From Galerina marginata (Eukaryota > Basidiomycota > Agaricomycetes > Agaricales > Galerinaceae): 64,000 nucleotides of DNA. This document shows, piece by piece, positions 23,800 to 39,200 of the stretch (positions are counted from its first letter, which is position 1; each line of letters begins with the position of its first letter). The notes below the pieces were generated by a model. It was not told the DNA's origin. It saw only the letters and a program-made list of their open reading frames with translations, and ran no database searches. Location: contig JAECYW010000002.1 in the NCBI GenBank assembly GCA_023014335.1, positions 1,984,001-2,048,000 on the forward strand. Reading direction: 5' to 3'. The position numbers and the translations under genes were made by a program.

Positions 23800-24601
23800 A
23801 TGAGATTCTTCTCTCAGTCCTTCCTATATGAGTATGTTCCTGCCATCTGAGCTTTCGCCCTCTGCTCAATTCTTGTTACAGTGATTCCTGGTCGATTGTG
23901 TCTTTAGCATTCTTTCTTCGTTACCCGAACCCATACGCATCTCATGTCATCTCATGCGATGTCATATCCCGAGACCATACACCTTCTGGCTCTCTCGTAA
24001 CAACTCGCCTTATCCTGAAGAAAGGAGCCATGCCGAGATGGTTCCCCAGCGGTATTGTCTCAAGAGCTGAATCATGGGTAATTGAAGAGAGTGAAGTTGA
24101 TCCATATGGCAAAGTCGTCCGATGCGTGACTAAGAACCTCGATCATGTTAAAATCATGCAAGTCGAAGAATCCGTTCAATTTGCTCAAACACCAGAAGGG
24201 TACTGCTTTCCGTTCTAATAACTTGGCTGGTCTCTCATATTCCCCTCAGGAAAACCTTGCAGCACACGGAAGCAAGGGTTGTGTCCAGGTTCGGTTGGGG
24301 TCTTACCAAGAGAATTGAAAACCATGGTTTGTCCAAGTTCAAGGCCAACATGCAGCGGGTATGAGTTTTCAACAACCTTGTTTAAAATATGCTTACATGT
24401 TTTCTGTAGTCTCGTGAAGGAGTGGGCCTCATTTTAAGTCTCCTTCGACAATCACGTCTCCAGCCCATGACATTGGGTGCAGAAAACTCTCAGGAAACCA
24501 CTTCAACTGCCGAACGGGAGGTTGGCATGAATGAATCCAAAAAGCCGACACTGTGGACCAAATTGAAAACCTACTGCCAACCTCCCTCATCATGCCAGTA
24601 A
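23800..24601 (+). CDS. PRELI/MSF1 domain phospholipid transfer protein (Ups family)
   Basis: The start exon gives MRFFSQSFLYDDSWSIVSLA after an intron in the Asp codon. The PRELI/MSF1 domain follows: FFLRYPNPYASHVISCDVIS, MPRWFPSGIVSRAESWVIEE, KVVRCVTKNLDHVKIMQVEE and SRFGWGLTKRIENHGLSKF. These proteins carry phosphatidic acid or phosphatidylserine across the mitochondrial intermembrane space, with Mdm35. The N terminus matches Ups1/PRELID1 (arginine-phenylalanine start). Three introns are used. The tail after residue 190 is variable and ends PPSSCQ. The closest paralogue (Ups1 or Ups2/3) is not certain. Confidence 0.9.
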
Positions 24602-24925
24602 CTCTACACATATAACTTACCATCCCATCCCGGACAATCATTTGTACTATTATTGTTATCACCCACCTAGTTCCTGTTAATTCGTCGTATGAATGACCCA
24701 TCTGCTTTTCTGCGACGCAGTTTTCTTGTGTGAGACATTTACTCACCGTGGGTAGCGAGACGCTTACCGTGCGCATATGTGCTGGGAAGTAGAGCGGTGC
24801 CCAGTTGCCGAATGATGACCGGTCGATGACCACTTATTCTGGGACCGCCCTCAAGTTTGAACGCAATACCATCATCGTTATCTCACACTCCCAAGCATTA
24901 CCATAATTTTTGCTGGTTCTTGGGG
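24602..24925. promoter_or_regulatory. Gap between Ups gene and RIC1
   Basis: The two genes are in tandem on the plus strand. The 324-base gap should hold the 3' UTR of the first and the promoter of the second. I see no additional coding exon. Confidence 0.35.
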
Positions 24926-27900
24926 ATGTACTTCCCGACCACAGCGGCCAGGCAGCTTGCAGGCAATCCAGCTTTGCCTAATATCCCTTCAGAACCAGTG
25001 GTCGCACTTACTTGCAGTCCACGGAAGCTACTATTCTGCACACTTACTCGAAGTGTCGTCGCCGTATGGTCTGGCAGGGTAGTTATTGCGGTCACCAATT
25101 TTACTGAGCACAATCCTAACTCATTACAGCCCTCTGCCCTTTTGTCGTTGCTTACACGGACGCCTACATCTATCCTGAACCACGGGGACAACCTCGACGT
25201 TTGGTGGTCACCAGATGGTAATCGCATTATAGTCAAGGTGAGCAGTGATTATCGATGAATTTGGCTGTTTCACATCTTTATCTGCATAGACGTCGCAGTC
25301 GTACTTGGTGTTGGTTTCGGTGGATTACAATACAGACGAGACCGTTTACACTTCGTCCCCACTTCCCGTTAATACCCAGCGCAACTTCCTTGCTGGTCCC
25401 GGGGAAGGTCTTCCTTTTCACTCTGTTAACCTTCACTTTGAAGGTGTTGTTAGGGTCGAGGGAGGTCTATTAAGGTCAGCCCATTCAGATCCAGTGTTTC
25501 AATCCTCTCAAATCGCAGAAGTATGTCTCCCCGAAAACACCATATGGTGTTCTCAACTCGAGATCCCCCAACAATTCAACGTATGCCTTGGCCAGTAAGG
25601 GAACACGAGGATGATAGCTACGAGGAAAACAAACCGCTGTTGAGTTACGACACTTGGCTATTAAATGACTTAGATTTTTCGTGGCTGGTGGAGTCAGATG
25701 GTAGGACGGAGTTTTGTGTCTATCTTTTCTGCGACTAACTGTGTTTTCAGTTTACGTTGCCCAAATTTCACATTCAAGACCGATGGACGGCGAAATATGG
25801 ATTACTTCCGAGGGTCGAGCGTACCTGGTTGGACTTCATGATGGTGAAGGCAATTCCGAGAAAGTGCCCAACGACCATGATTATGAAGTGAGCAGAACTT
25901 GAACCACAACTGTTCCGTGAGTTAACTGGAAACTAGGACGATCCATCAAACTCGAATCATTCTAGTGGGCACTTGCGTTGGCATGGCACGTGCGTCCACG
26001 ACTTCCAAACCCCAAAGTGGGTGCAAAAACGACGTCGGGTTGAACCAGACGAATTTGGACCCGACTCAGGACTGGATTATGAGGAACCTAAACGTGCTAC
26101 AAGTGTTGCTATCAACAACAAATTTTCCCTAATTGCCATTGGAACACATGGGTCAGTTATTGTCCGATCTCTTCATTGGTTTTTTAATCAGCTGACCTGG
26201 CAATCATTCAGAGGCGAAATTCAGTTTACCAATTTTCCCTCTGAAGAAGGCATCATCCCGAAGTCCCAAAAAATGAATGTCCCCAATCCATTCAATAGAA
26301 AAACAGGACCAATCACCACTCTAGAATGGACATCAGACGGTTATGTTCTTGCCGTTGGATGGAAGCATGGATGGGGAGTTTTCAGCGTGGGTGGAAAATG
26401 TCTGGTTTCTGCTTTTGGTGTTAACGATGCCATCGACGAAGAAAAGTATGTTCTTATACTCCATTTATTGGGTCGAAAACCGAGCATTGGTCACAGGTTC
26501 CAAGATGGTTTTATGTATGGAATCAGGAATCTGGTGAGTTCCTTGAGAAAGGCGGTTTTGAAATGGGATATCCAACAAGACGATTTCAGTTCTGGGGTCC
26601 GGGAAATTTCGAGCTTTTCGTTCTGGCGGAATCTGTTGTCCATCACAGTAAATCCCATTCCACTGAAACCTTGGCCTTACTAAAGCGCACCTCAGGACAC
26701 GATGGCCAATTATTCGCTATACCATTTGCAAAAAGCGCGACCACCGGTCAGCATTCTCCCGTAGGTGTGCTTCAAAGTGCCCACCTACTATAACCAATAC
26801 CGATTTGCAGGACAACACACGATACGCGTTTCTGCAAATGGACGATCGTGCTCTGATTTATAGAGGCGCTGATCAACCCGACCTCAGTGTCATCAACCCA
26901 GAGTCAGATGTCTGGCAACACATTAAGGTCTTTTCTAAAGTGTGCCGAACTTCATCACCAACTGACATTGTTATAGATCCCACAGAAATATCTAGCCCTG
27001 AACTGGCCCATTCGTTATTCGTCTTTAAGCAACGATGGAAGACTGATCGCCATCGCTGGCCGCAGAGGCCTCATTCACTATAGCTCAACATCAGGAAGGT
27101 GGAAAATATTTACGGACGAAGAACAGGAACAGAACTTCACTGTGCGGGGTGGCCTATTGTGGTTTCATCACGTTTTAGTTGCAGCAGTCGAAATTGCAAA
27201 ATCTTATCAGGTATTTCTTCACCACTGCTGTCCTGAACCCGACTAATAAGTGACATCAGATTCGGTTGTATTCGCGTGACATGGAGTTGTCTAGTCAAAA
27301 CATTTTGCATCGTGAAATCTTAGCAGCCCCAGTCATAATTCTATCCATTGTCGACAATTCGCTTTTGGTCTACACAGCTGACAATACTCTTCACCATTAT
27401 TTAATTGTGCCAACGGCGGATACAATCAAGCTTCACCTTTGTGGGAGTATAACATTCACGGGTATCATTTCCTCTCCAGGTGCAGTCAGGATGTTGAGTT
27501 GGATGATTCCCAGTGTCCAAAAGCGTGAGTCTACCTCTGGACCCTCTCGCAAATATGCCCACGTCAATTTATGTTTTCCTTAGAGATCGGCGACCCCGTT
27601 GGTGATCTCGCTGTTGCCACTGTCCTCATGGTTGTTGGTGGGCAACTGATTCTTTTGCGTCCTCGGAAGGTACGTTTAGAGCAACCAGTCACAACCGACA
27701 GATTAATGGAATGGACGTCTAGATGGCAAGCGACGAGGTCAAGTACGACATTCAGGTTCTGGCTGATCGTATAGAGTTTTGTTGGATACACCTACGCGGC
27801 GTTGGCGCTTTAGAAAACTCGCTTTGGGCGTACGATGCCCAAGGGATGCGCGTTTGGCTGAACGCGTTATCTATAGAGTCGCCGTCCTCTGCTGTTTCTG

Positions 27901-28779
27901 ATGTTAAGGACGTTAAAGAAAGTGTGAAGATTCCTCTTGACTTCTATCCTCTCTGTAAGCATGGTATTCGATGTTACGCTATGTCCACTTCTGACGCTCA
28001 TGGACTGTAGCTGTACTCATGGATAAAGGTATCATTATTGGAGTTGAACATGAAACTGCTATCCGAAGCAACCTGCCATTTGTGATGTTTAGGCATGCTA
28101 CAAGCGTAAGCCGATTCGACGACCAATCAAATTTAATTAGCTGAAAAGCTGTTTTCACCAGTCCCAGTTGTTTTTGCAACACATTTTGCTCTATCATCTG
28201 GAAAATAACCAGACCAGAGAGGCAGTCGTATTTGCTTCTCATTACAAGGGCCTGGTTTTCTTTGCGCATGCGTTGGAAATGCTCCTTCATACAGTGGTCG
28301 AATCGGATCCGGCTGTAACTACTACCGGCAACCAAGGCACCAACGAGGGTATTGGTGAAATTTTGCCCAATGTAATCGACTTCCTGGACCACTTTGATGC
28401 TTCCCTTGATGTCGTTGTTGGCTGTGCACGAAAGACCGAGCCAACACGCTGGCGACATTTATTCAAGGTCGTAGGAAACCCTAAGGCCCTTTTTGAGGTA
28501 GCCTGATGATCAAGTTCAGTTACACTTCACTAGCTTATTTTTCGCTGTTAGACATGCCTATCTCTCAATCGTCTGAAAACAGCAGGGTCATACCTGCTCG
28601 TGCTGCACAATCTCGAACAACTGGATGAAAACAGCACAGAAGCAATTCGGCTTCTAACCAGAGCGGTAGAAGGGCAGGACTGGCAGCTGTGTCGAGAATT
28701 ACTCCGGTTCTTGCACTCGATTGACGATACAGGGCAGGCCCTTAGAAATGCCCTAAATCAAGTTGACCTAGTTATCTAG
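24926..28779 (+). CDS. RIC1: Ric1-like Rab6/Ypt6 guanine-exchange subunit
   Basis: The start MYFPTTAARQLAGNPALP is the hallmark Ric1 N terminus and is followed by LTCSPRKLLFCTLTRSVVAV and LDVWWSPDGNRIIV, part of the WD40-like propeller region. Later conserved blocks are TLEWTSDGYVLAVGWKHGWG, GPGNFELFVLAESVV and the C-terminal RIC1 domain (QHILLYHLENNQ, ALEMLLHTVVES, DWQLCRELLRFLHSID). Ric1 with Rgp1 activates Ypt6/Rab6 at the Golgi for endosome-to-Golgi retrieval. At least fourteen short introns split the gene and their phases agree with the family text throughout. It ends 105 bases before the convergent UTP5 gene. Length fits the fungal family. Confidence 0.93.
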
Positions 28780-28884
28780 GTACTTTTGGGTCGCAGACCA
28801 ATACCTGAACTCACAGCGAGTGTACATTGTCATTTCCAGCCTCGCAGATGGAGCAACAATATGTATTATGTAGTACTGGTCGTT

Positions 28885-31305
28885 TTACTCACTCTCATCC
28901 TCCTCGTGATCATCGTCACTGATTTCTTCTGCTTCATCGTCAATGAACTCATTCATTGCCTCATCTTCATCTTGACTGTCACTGAAATCATCATCGTCGT
29001 CGTCGTCGTTCTCACTGTTACCTCCGAGTTCAATATCCTCGATGCTGCCTTCATCATCGCCGCCGGCTTCAATTTCTATATCCATTTTTGCGTCTTCTTC
29101 TCCAGAATCAGTTTCCCCTTCCACATATATCTTTATTGGAACCCCCGGCCCTTTTTTGTCTGCCTTTAAGAGAGGAAGAGACGCGGGAACTGTTGAACCC
29201 CTAAGCTCGACCTGGGAGAGTACCATGTCCAAACGACCGCTCAGGGATAGCAGACTCTCATGTAAACTTAGTCTGGTTGTTAATGTGGAGTGGAGTCCTG
29301 AAAGGCGAGCAATGAGATCTGGTATCTGAGATGTTATTAGCTAAGGTCCTACTCGAGTCTTGCAACACAGCACATACTGTCATTAAATGGCCAGTATGGA
29401 CTACCAGCACAGTCCGGAGCCACGTCAGAAGACTTGATCCACGTTGTGAACTTGCACCACCACCACCACCTTTCATATTAGATGAGCGCGGGCCTCTTCC
29501 AAACCTCTCCACGCAAGCAGTGATGAGGGGTATCGCCAACTGTGGGGGCAACCTTCGCACAGAGTTCAAAATCAAAGTAGGGTCGGAATGAGCTAAACAC
29601 AACTCCAAAAGACGGGAATCAGATGAATGCAGGGCCTGAATCAGGGTTCGAGTCAAGGAATTGGAGGGAATAGCGGTGAATTCAGAACGAGCATGCTTTT
29701 TTGTAGACTTCATTTGATGAAGTATCTCTGTGACGCCATCGTCACCTTCGCTATCTGACACGGTATTTAAATCGACGTCCGCCACTGCCGTTAGCCTTTG
29801 ACCTAAGGATAGCTCAGCTAGGTCGATTTGTAAAGTACCATCCTGGTCTTGCTCCGTCAACAGTTCTTCATTATTTTCATCGAAGCCAGAACCAACGACC
29901 AACGATGGAGGTTCCGTGTAGCGCCTGTTTGATGCTAACTGATGACAATATTGTTTCAGAAATTTGTAGATACGCTGTGGGTGAAAACCAACCTGAGGCT
30001 TTTCATGTGGAAAGTCTTCGCTTATTTCGTCCAGGATAGGATTTTGGATGTAGGTACCATCATTATTCATATACCGCTGGTAAAACACAAGAATAAAACA
30101 TGAGGATGACAAGGAAAATAAAGGTTAGGATTACTTACAAGTGAACTGAAAATTGGCTGGACACCCTTGAGAAGTCGCACAACGCGGATTGACCCTGAAA
30201 CACCGGGAAGAGGAGCAACGTCGACGACCGGTGTGTTCAGAAGATGAGACTTCGATGCAGAAAGGACAGAGGTGCGAGGCAAGAGGGAGTGGACCTTATG
30301 CGACTTGCCACCTTGTGGGAGAGGCAGTTCATCTGGGATAGGAATGAAGGATAGCTTTCCCGAAATAGAGAGGGTGATAAGGATTTGGTGTGGTTGAGGT
30401 GTTGAGTCCAATACAATGGTTCCGACATCCGAGTCGAGGGAGGTCAATGCCAATGGTTTTTCAGTGGAGGAGGCATCTTCGGTGTCCCAGTAATAGATAT
30501 GGCGGTCACCTTCCGCCATAGAAAAAAACTTGGTTGATTTTTCTGTTCCATGTGTCCAGAGCAACCTATTAATGCAGGTGGCGTGTCCAGTAAACCCGGC
30601 CAATTGTTTGGGTTTGCCGGTCGTTGATTCGCTAGCGGATGCACCTGCGTAAAGATGGATACTGTGACGAGCAACAACGAGATCTAAAGAGTCGCCGTCG
30701 CTAATGGGCCGGATGGACAGTGCAGTGTATGGAATACGATCTTCGCTCTTCCATGACCTCAAGATCGTATTTTTTTGTATGTCCCAAAGGCGGATGGAAC
30801 TGTCAGCACTTGACGCCCAGAAAGAAGCCTTGGTGAGTGGGTCAAATGCCAGGGACAAGATGGGGGAAGTGCTTGCGGGATGTGTTAATGTACGTAGAAT
30901 TTTCGAGTGTGACGGAGAGAAAAACAAGACCCTCCCGTCTGACAGCCCAAGGGCAAGAACATCAACCTCCGGTCCGACCTCCTGCCCTCCCGTAGTGTTC
31001 TCAGACTTTTTCCTCTTTTTGCTCGGGGAGACGCGCTCTTGACTGGACTGTTCCGGTACTATAGTAGCCCATTTGAGAGAAGAAACGCGTCCTGATTCAA
31101 CGGTATGCTCGGATATCGCTCGACCCGTCGTGGAATTATAAACACGAATTCGGTGTTTGTCGATGGCGAGGACGACGATAGCGAAAAGACTAGCATCTGG
31201 GGAAAAGGAAGAGAGAATTGGACGAGTGTGTATTTGAGAAGGTTGTGAGATGACAGAAGTGGATGTCGGCTTGCGAGAGCTCGACGACTTTTTTGAAGGA
31301 GCCAT
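28885..31305 (-). CDS. UTP5: Utp5/WDR43-like t-UTP subunit of the SSU processome
   Basis: A first exon of 1167 bases (30139-31305) encodes a basic N terminus, then WD40 repeats (SPDASLFAIVVLAIDKHRIR, GLSDGRVLFFSPSHSKILRT, FWASSADSSIRLWDIQ). The later exons carry the Utp12 C-terminal domain: NSLTRTLIQALHSSDSRLLE, LTWLRTVLVVHTGHLM. The protein closes with a long Asp/Glu/Ser-rich tail (28885-29060). This matches Utp5 (human WDR43), one of the t-UTPs that join early pre-18S rRNA transcription and processing in the nucleolus. The related Utp12, Utp13 and PWP2 are longer with two propellers, so Utp5 fits best. It is divergent from PHO85 with 165 bases between starts. Confidence 0.88.
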
Positions 31306-31470
31306 ACCAGGAACAATTTTCTAAATTCAAGAAAATTAAAAATTCAGAATGCCTCCCATCACGTGGTTGGTACATGATCTAATCTGTTAGCGCTGCCAGT
31401 GTCCACGGCGCCAACCATTCTTTCTTTCATTCCTCGATCTACGCCCCGCCACGTCATTAAAGTGAACATC
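31306..31470. promoter_or_regulatory. Divergent promoter UTP5 / PHO85
   Basis: 165 bases separate the start codons of a ribosome-biogenesis gene and a nutrient-responsive CDK. A compact shared promoter is likely. I could not support a named binding site. Confidence 0.4.
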
Positions 31471-32983
<1,513 letters not shown>

Positions 32984-33204
32984 TTCGATAGGTCGTTAGT
33001 CCCAACTGCCTTGTATTTTGTTATCTCTTTGCCCGACCCTCCAGCTATGGCCCAAAATAATCAATTACATTGTGGTTACCAATACCCCTCTAGCTAGATT
33101 TGCAATATTGAAATTCTGGATCTCCGTCACTGTAAATCCTTCGATACAAGATGTCCCAGAACCGAAAAGGTGACCAACAATAAACTGAAGCTTGAAAAAA
33201 TTTA

Positions 33205-36200
33205 TCACATCGAGCCAGAAGCTTGTCCGAACGTGGACATCAACAGGGCCAGGTCGTCTAATGCCACGAATCAAAAGACTACTCCTGCGGAGCGAAAAAA
33301 TACGCACCTCTCTTGAGAGGTTTGCTGAAAAAAGCATTCATACCGGCACTCAAGCAAAGTTGTTTTGTCGAGTCTTGACAATCCGCGCTGAGGGCTACAA
33401 CTAGGATTCTTGTAAGTAAAAAAACGAGGCAACGAGGCAACCTCCTCATACTTGGCAGTATGACAGGAGCGTTGTGTATTCTCTCAAGGTGACGTAGCCG
33501 TTTTGCTGCTTCAACTCCGTCGCAAATAGGCATGTCTATAGTAAACAATAAGCCAAGGTCCGCAATGCGTTTACCGTACATACGATGATCAAACATAGCC
33601 ACGCTGAAAAACCCTGGTTCATGTGCTTCCCACTCTGTTCACGTTATTAAAGCTGCAGGGAAAGGCGCGAAAGACGGACATACCAGTTATGGCCTCTTCT
33701 CCGTTACTAGTCGCGACCACATTAAGATGAAATCGCTGTAGTTGTTTAACAAGGAGGTTCTGAGCTATGGGATTATCTGATTATGAAACACAATGAACTC
33801 CTTCCAAGGTTAATACGAAAGTAGCCATACACACCCTCTGCGATAAGGACGTTTCCATACAGGGTACGTTGGGCATTTGATACCTCTTCGATGGCTTTCG
33901 ATAACTGGGAAGAATGATGCGAAATCATTGGGTGTGGCAAATTTTTCAAACCAGCAAGCGTCTGTAACAATCTGGCCAGCCTGGGTGGTTTAGTCATCTT
34001 CACCACACCAGGGTTCGTACTATTCGCAAAGACGGCGTGCCCGGAACTACTTGTAGTCGGCGTATAGAGGTGGATGACCTTGGTTTCGATGAGCGACCCG
34101 AGACCCAATGAGTGTAGATATAGAGCCAAGTTATCGGCGTGAGTCTCCGATTGATCATCCAAGATCACAAAGTCGAGGCCGATATCAGGATTTGAATATT
34201 CCTGAAGATATTGTCGTGCTTCCTGGATGCTGGACGCTGATTTAACGACAAACCCAGTAAGCATAGTTCCAAGAAGTTCCAGCGTGGCACTAGATCGAGA
34301 ACAGGCAAGGACTCGGAGCGGATGATTGTTGACAAGGGCCAAACGCATTTTATGAATATCTTCAGTATACTGTTTTTGAAAGAAGACTTAAGATTAAATC
34401 GAACACTTGACTGATTAAATACCTTGTTCGACTCGTCGGCTTTATATATCTTAACCGGAATGGTGAACCAGAACATAGAACCGTGATCAGGCTCGGAGGT
34501 CACACCAATTGCACCACCCATCAACTTCACAAGCTGACGAGAGATTGACAAGCCCAGACCAGTACCACCGAAACGACGCGTAGATGAATTCTGGTGAAGT
34601 AAGATAGCGAAAATATGAGCAGAGAACACGACTTACGTCCGCTTGTTGAAACGGGACAAACAACAGATCCACATCACTGGCAGAAAGCCCAATGCCAGTA
34701 TCGCTGTACATCTATCAGGATTGGCCTCTCTGACTGAAAATAGAACCTACTGTATTTCAAACTTAAGGTTGACTTCGTCGCCAGAGGAACTTGCGCCGTT
34801 ATCTACAAAACAGTACACGCGGACTGATCCATTGGCAGTAAACTTGACAGCATTTCCGATGAGATTCATCAGTACTGAAAGATGGCGTTATCCTATTGAT
34901 TGACCATGAAGTAGGTGAGCCGAATGATTTCATACCTTGACGGATTCGGGCATAATCTGCATAAACCCCTGGGTATGAGTTAGCAAAGGTATAGGTATAG
35001 AACAATAAAAGACAGCTTACAAGAAGGTACATCTGGCTTGATGTTAAAAGACAGATCAAGTTTTTTAGCAGCCATGGGTAATAAAAGTTCCATGCAATCC
35101 TGGGCATTTACTGATGAAATCGGCCGGGATTACTTAAGTTTCAGGAAAACAAACCGCAATTATATTCTAGATTGAGTTGACTCCAGTCAAACTTCAGTCG
35201 GGCCGCAAAAACGTATAGAACACACCTCCACCAAAAACCCGCTGGGCTCCAACTTGACGGCTGAGGGCATTGTTAAATTCCGGACTAGTATGAACAAAAC
35301 ACGGTCTACCTGACGCCTCTAATTTGCTGTAGTCAAGGATGGAATCTATAATCTGAAGTATGCTTGAGTAAAAGGGACTGTCCAACAAAAACCTCGACGA
35401 CCTTTAACAAAAGTTCACAAGATTGTTTTGCTGTTTGGACTGGTGGGAAGCAAGTCAGAAAAAAATCTCCGTAGATGTAGTATAATATCTCTCGCCTATC
35501 TCGCTTTGTCCCGGATTGAGCTCAGTGCCACTTAAAAGATCGAGTAAGCCATAAAATGAACTGCATCATAGAGGTACATCAGCGACATGATGTCTAGCGT
35601 TAAATAAAAATCACCTGAAAGGGGTCCTAAGTTCGTGGCTCATTGAGGCTAGAAAATTACTTTTAATCTAGAGTCGTCAAATTAGGATACAATCTAGGCG
35701 GGAATGTGAGCCTAGCGTACTTTCGTCGCTTTCAGGGCATCTTCGCGACTCTTCCTGGCGGCTTCCAATGCCTCACGTTGTGCGGCGATCATTTTCAAGT
35801 TTTCCCGTGTGCCCGCTTGCACAGAGCGGAACAACAATGCATTGGCGATGCTGATACTGGCTTGCTGACATAGAAGTGTCAAAATGGTGACAGTATTTTG
35901 CGAAAATGCATATCTCGAGGCCAAGTAAACAGCCCCGAAAGTTTGGCCACGGTTGCTGAAAATCGGGAGGCATATTACAGAACGATGAGGGGTCTGTCCG
36001 GCTTCAGAGGAAAATCGAGAATCCGAGGTCGCGTCGTCATAATAGACCCGTTCTTTGGAATTCAATGCTACGGATATCAAGTAACAGCGTTAGAAAGGCA
36101 AAAAATCCCAGACGTTCATACAAACTATGCTGTATGATGGCCTTCTGAAGGGGGTCACTGATTGTCCGAATGGATATCGGATTACTGAACCAAATATCAG

Positions 36201-39200
36201 GACCTCTTTCCGGCTTTCGAAGGCAAAAGAACCATACTCATGTACTTGACATGGGCCAGGTGGAACCATACTTGTTGCGACAGTATAATCGCCTGCTTCT
36301 CGTGCAATGACGACTTATGACATATACATGAGACGATGTGGGGATAAAAAAGGTATATCAAAACATACCACACGTGTTCTGTGAGCCCGAGGTTTCTGTG
36401 ACAATCATTGAAATTCATCACTTTGAAAGGCTAAGGATACACCTACCTGTCGCTATCTCAGTCAATCTTCGCAAAGCTGTTAATACAAATTATGTCAGGA
36501 CACCATTATTCAAAGAAAAACACGGGGCAAGCACCTGAAGAAAGGTTTATATCACTGGAGATGTCTTGGCTCCACTTCAGGATAGATGCTAGATCAGCCG
36601 CACTCAAAGCCGATTCTTGGTCATCCTGTCTGTTTGCCTTGCCGCTTAGGTTGTAGGGGAAGGTATCGAAGTTCAGAGAGACAGTTTCGGTTTGGATTGC
36701 CACATCGGAAGAGAAAATTGGCCGCTTCAACGGGTATTGGGATCGAGCTCCCGAGACCGTTGTAAGGTGGTTGCTGGGTGCTGTTACGTAAGTACTAAAC
36801 AGTGAGACTGAAGGACATCATCATACACGATGCCATGAGCACCCCATTGCGTGTGCCTTGCAATTCCGCGACGTTGCAATTCACTCCCAAGGCCCTCTAT
36901 GCCACACCTTATAAAATGTGAACCTTGCTGCGAAATGATAAGAAAATGCGGCGCTGGGGTAACAATTGGACGTACAAGGTATAAACACCACCCTTCTTCG
37001 GATAACCAGTCATTGTTGACAGCAAGTCTACATGATTCAGGTATTTAGCGCGTGTCACCAAAACATTGGAATTTTGTATACTTGACGGCTACGTCATATA
37101 ATTTAAATGCATCTGGTGATCCTAGCAGAGAAGCCAATTCTGCATCCTTTGGGACAGTGGTTCTAGTTCGAATCAGCGATAGATAGGTTCACTACGCCAA
37201 CTTACCACAAGGGAGATCCACGTGCTAACATTGACCGGACTAGAAGATAGCCACCTAAACCAAAGAGTTATACTAGATCTGGAGCAAGAAAATGTAACCC
37301 TACTTTCGAATGTAGGCTTGGTTTGCTTTGATTTGCCCAAGGTAAGCAGAACGTTGATCTCCAGTTATGAAACCATTTCTTAAACAGGCAACCATAGCAA
37401 GACTGTGAAAAAATAAAGCATATCGAATATGCCTGTGGCTGTAAAACATGTAAGTTCTGATTTTCTGTTTGAACAGAGAGGTGTTTCTTACTTGGGATGA
37501 GCATCCCTGGTTCGGTAGACGCTGAAGCCAAGGGTAGCGGCTTCCTTGACATGACCGACACAGAAATAGCTGACAACCTTTGAGGAAAAAGATCAGACCT
37601 TATTAAAGTATCCCAGCCAGCATACCTTGAAGGAGTCATACCTACATATTTATACGGTGAATGATGGCCAATAACATAAGCGGGAATAACCTACCAGTTG
37701 AGAGACAGAGAGAGGTTTCCTGATGTCTCGTGGATACGCTCAAGGTATTTGCTTTCCACGAAACTATCTGTGTCGAATATAGTATCAACGGAGTCTGAGT
37801 GAGTAAACCCCCCAAGAACACGGATACAATTGAGGATGGCTAATTATTGTATTGATCAAGGCGAGTTCATTGAAAGATAGAAGTACAATGTTTACCTGTT
37901 GCCTGGATAAGATGCTCTCCAGCTGGGGTCGATAACCTGACATCACTGACGCACTGTGTGACAACAGTCAACTAATTGAACGTGTCTGAAGTTCGATACA
38001 ACACACTTCATCTGCAATCATGAGAAGATCGCTGACTAATGGGAAATTAGAAATCCAGCGGCTTATCAGTAACAAGAAACAAACGATGTTCGGAGACATA
38101 GAATTTGGTTATGATTGAGTGGATACTGGCAAAGCTTGTGTATATTCTGGAAAAGAGGACTGGGATTGAATCCAATGTGCAATGCACATGAAGATCCTCC
38201 TTACCGATCCCCGGCACTATTTCCGTATTTGACAGCTTGCTCTAAACGAGGGAGATTCGCTCGTATGTGTACGTTATCGAAGCCTGATACCATAGAACAG
38301 AAAAGGACTTGCGCTCGGCTACCACTTGTCAGAGTATTGAAATGCCCGACCTAAATGACAACTGACCATTTTTCTCCCGAGCTTCCATACCGCTCTGCAA
38401 TCCGCAAAGCCAATTTTGCAAGGTCTGCGGAAAAACGGTATAGTTCTCGTCGTTCCGCCGAAGCTAGTTAAACTTAACAGAAATAATGAAAGGTTTAATC
38501 TGCCTACGCACCTCCCAGAGCCCAGAAGAAGCCGAGTGCCGTACCAGGTGCCATTCCGGACCTAAGAATGAGTCTCCTTACAATCCTTAACCCGGTTATA
38601 GTAAATATTTACCTCAGGGCGAGTTTTATGGTCTGCATAAAGGATCTGTCAATGGCTGTCAACTATTGATGGACTATCATCAGTCACCGTCAGTCCGATT
38701 ATATCAGCGAATGAGTACGGTGATGGACTCCAGTAAGCATTAACCCCTGTTAATGAAGGTCATGAGTGTATTCACCAGGGCAGATAGTCACCAACCGGCA
38801 TCGTTTAGCAAACTGACAGAAAGTTCTGTCCGAGGGTCCGTCGTCTTTGGAATCAGGAGAATCTCGTCGAAGCCGACAGCCAAAATTTCATTTTTGACTT
38901 GCTCAAACATCGTGTCGGCCTGCCTCCGTGTTGGCGACAGGTTAACTTCGATGCCGAGGATTTTGAGAGCCAGCAAGGTATCATTCAAAGCTTCGGGGTA
39001 GTTCCCCCGTAACCAATGATTTCGTGACCTTAAACGAAGGATGTTGCCTTTGTCCTCGGGTTGCTTACCATGGAGGAGGCATTCACTTAAAATTGAGTCA
39101 GATGCATCGACTTCTCCTGCATTAAAGATTCAGAGTTTAGAGTACGCATGATTGAAATTTAAGGAAATTTTTTTACCCCTCCAGGTGTATAGCCTGTAGG

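Noticed and set aside
28786..29169. Plus-strand hydrophobic frame rich in Val and Ile
   Set aside because: It is the reverse complement of the Asp/Glu-rich tail of UTP5 and gives false membrane-like text.
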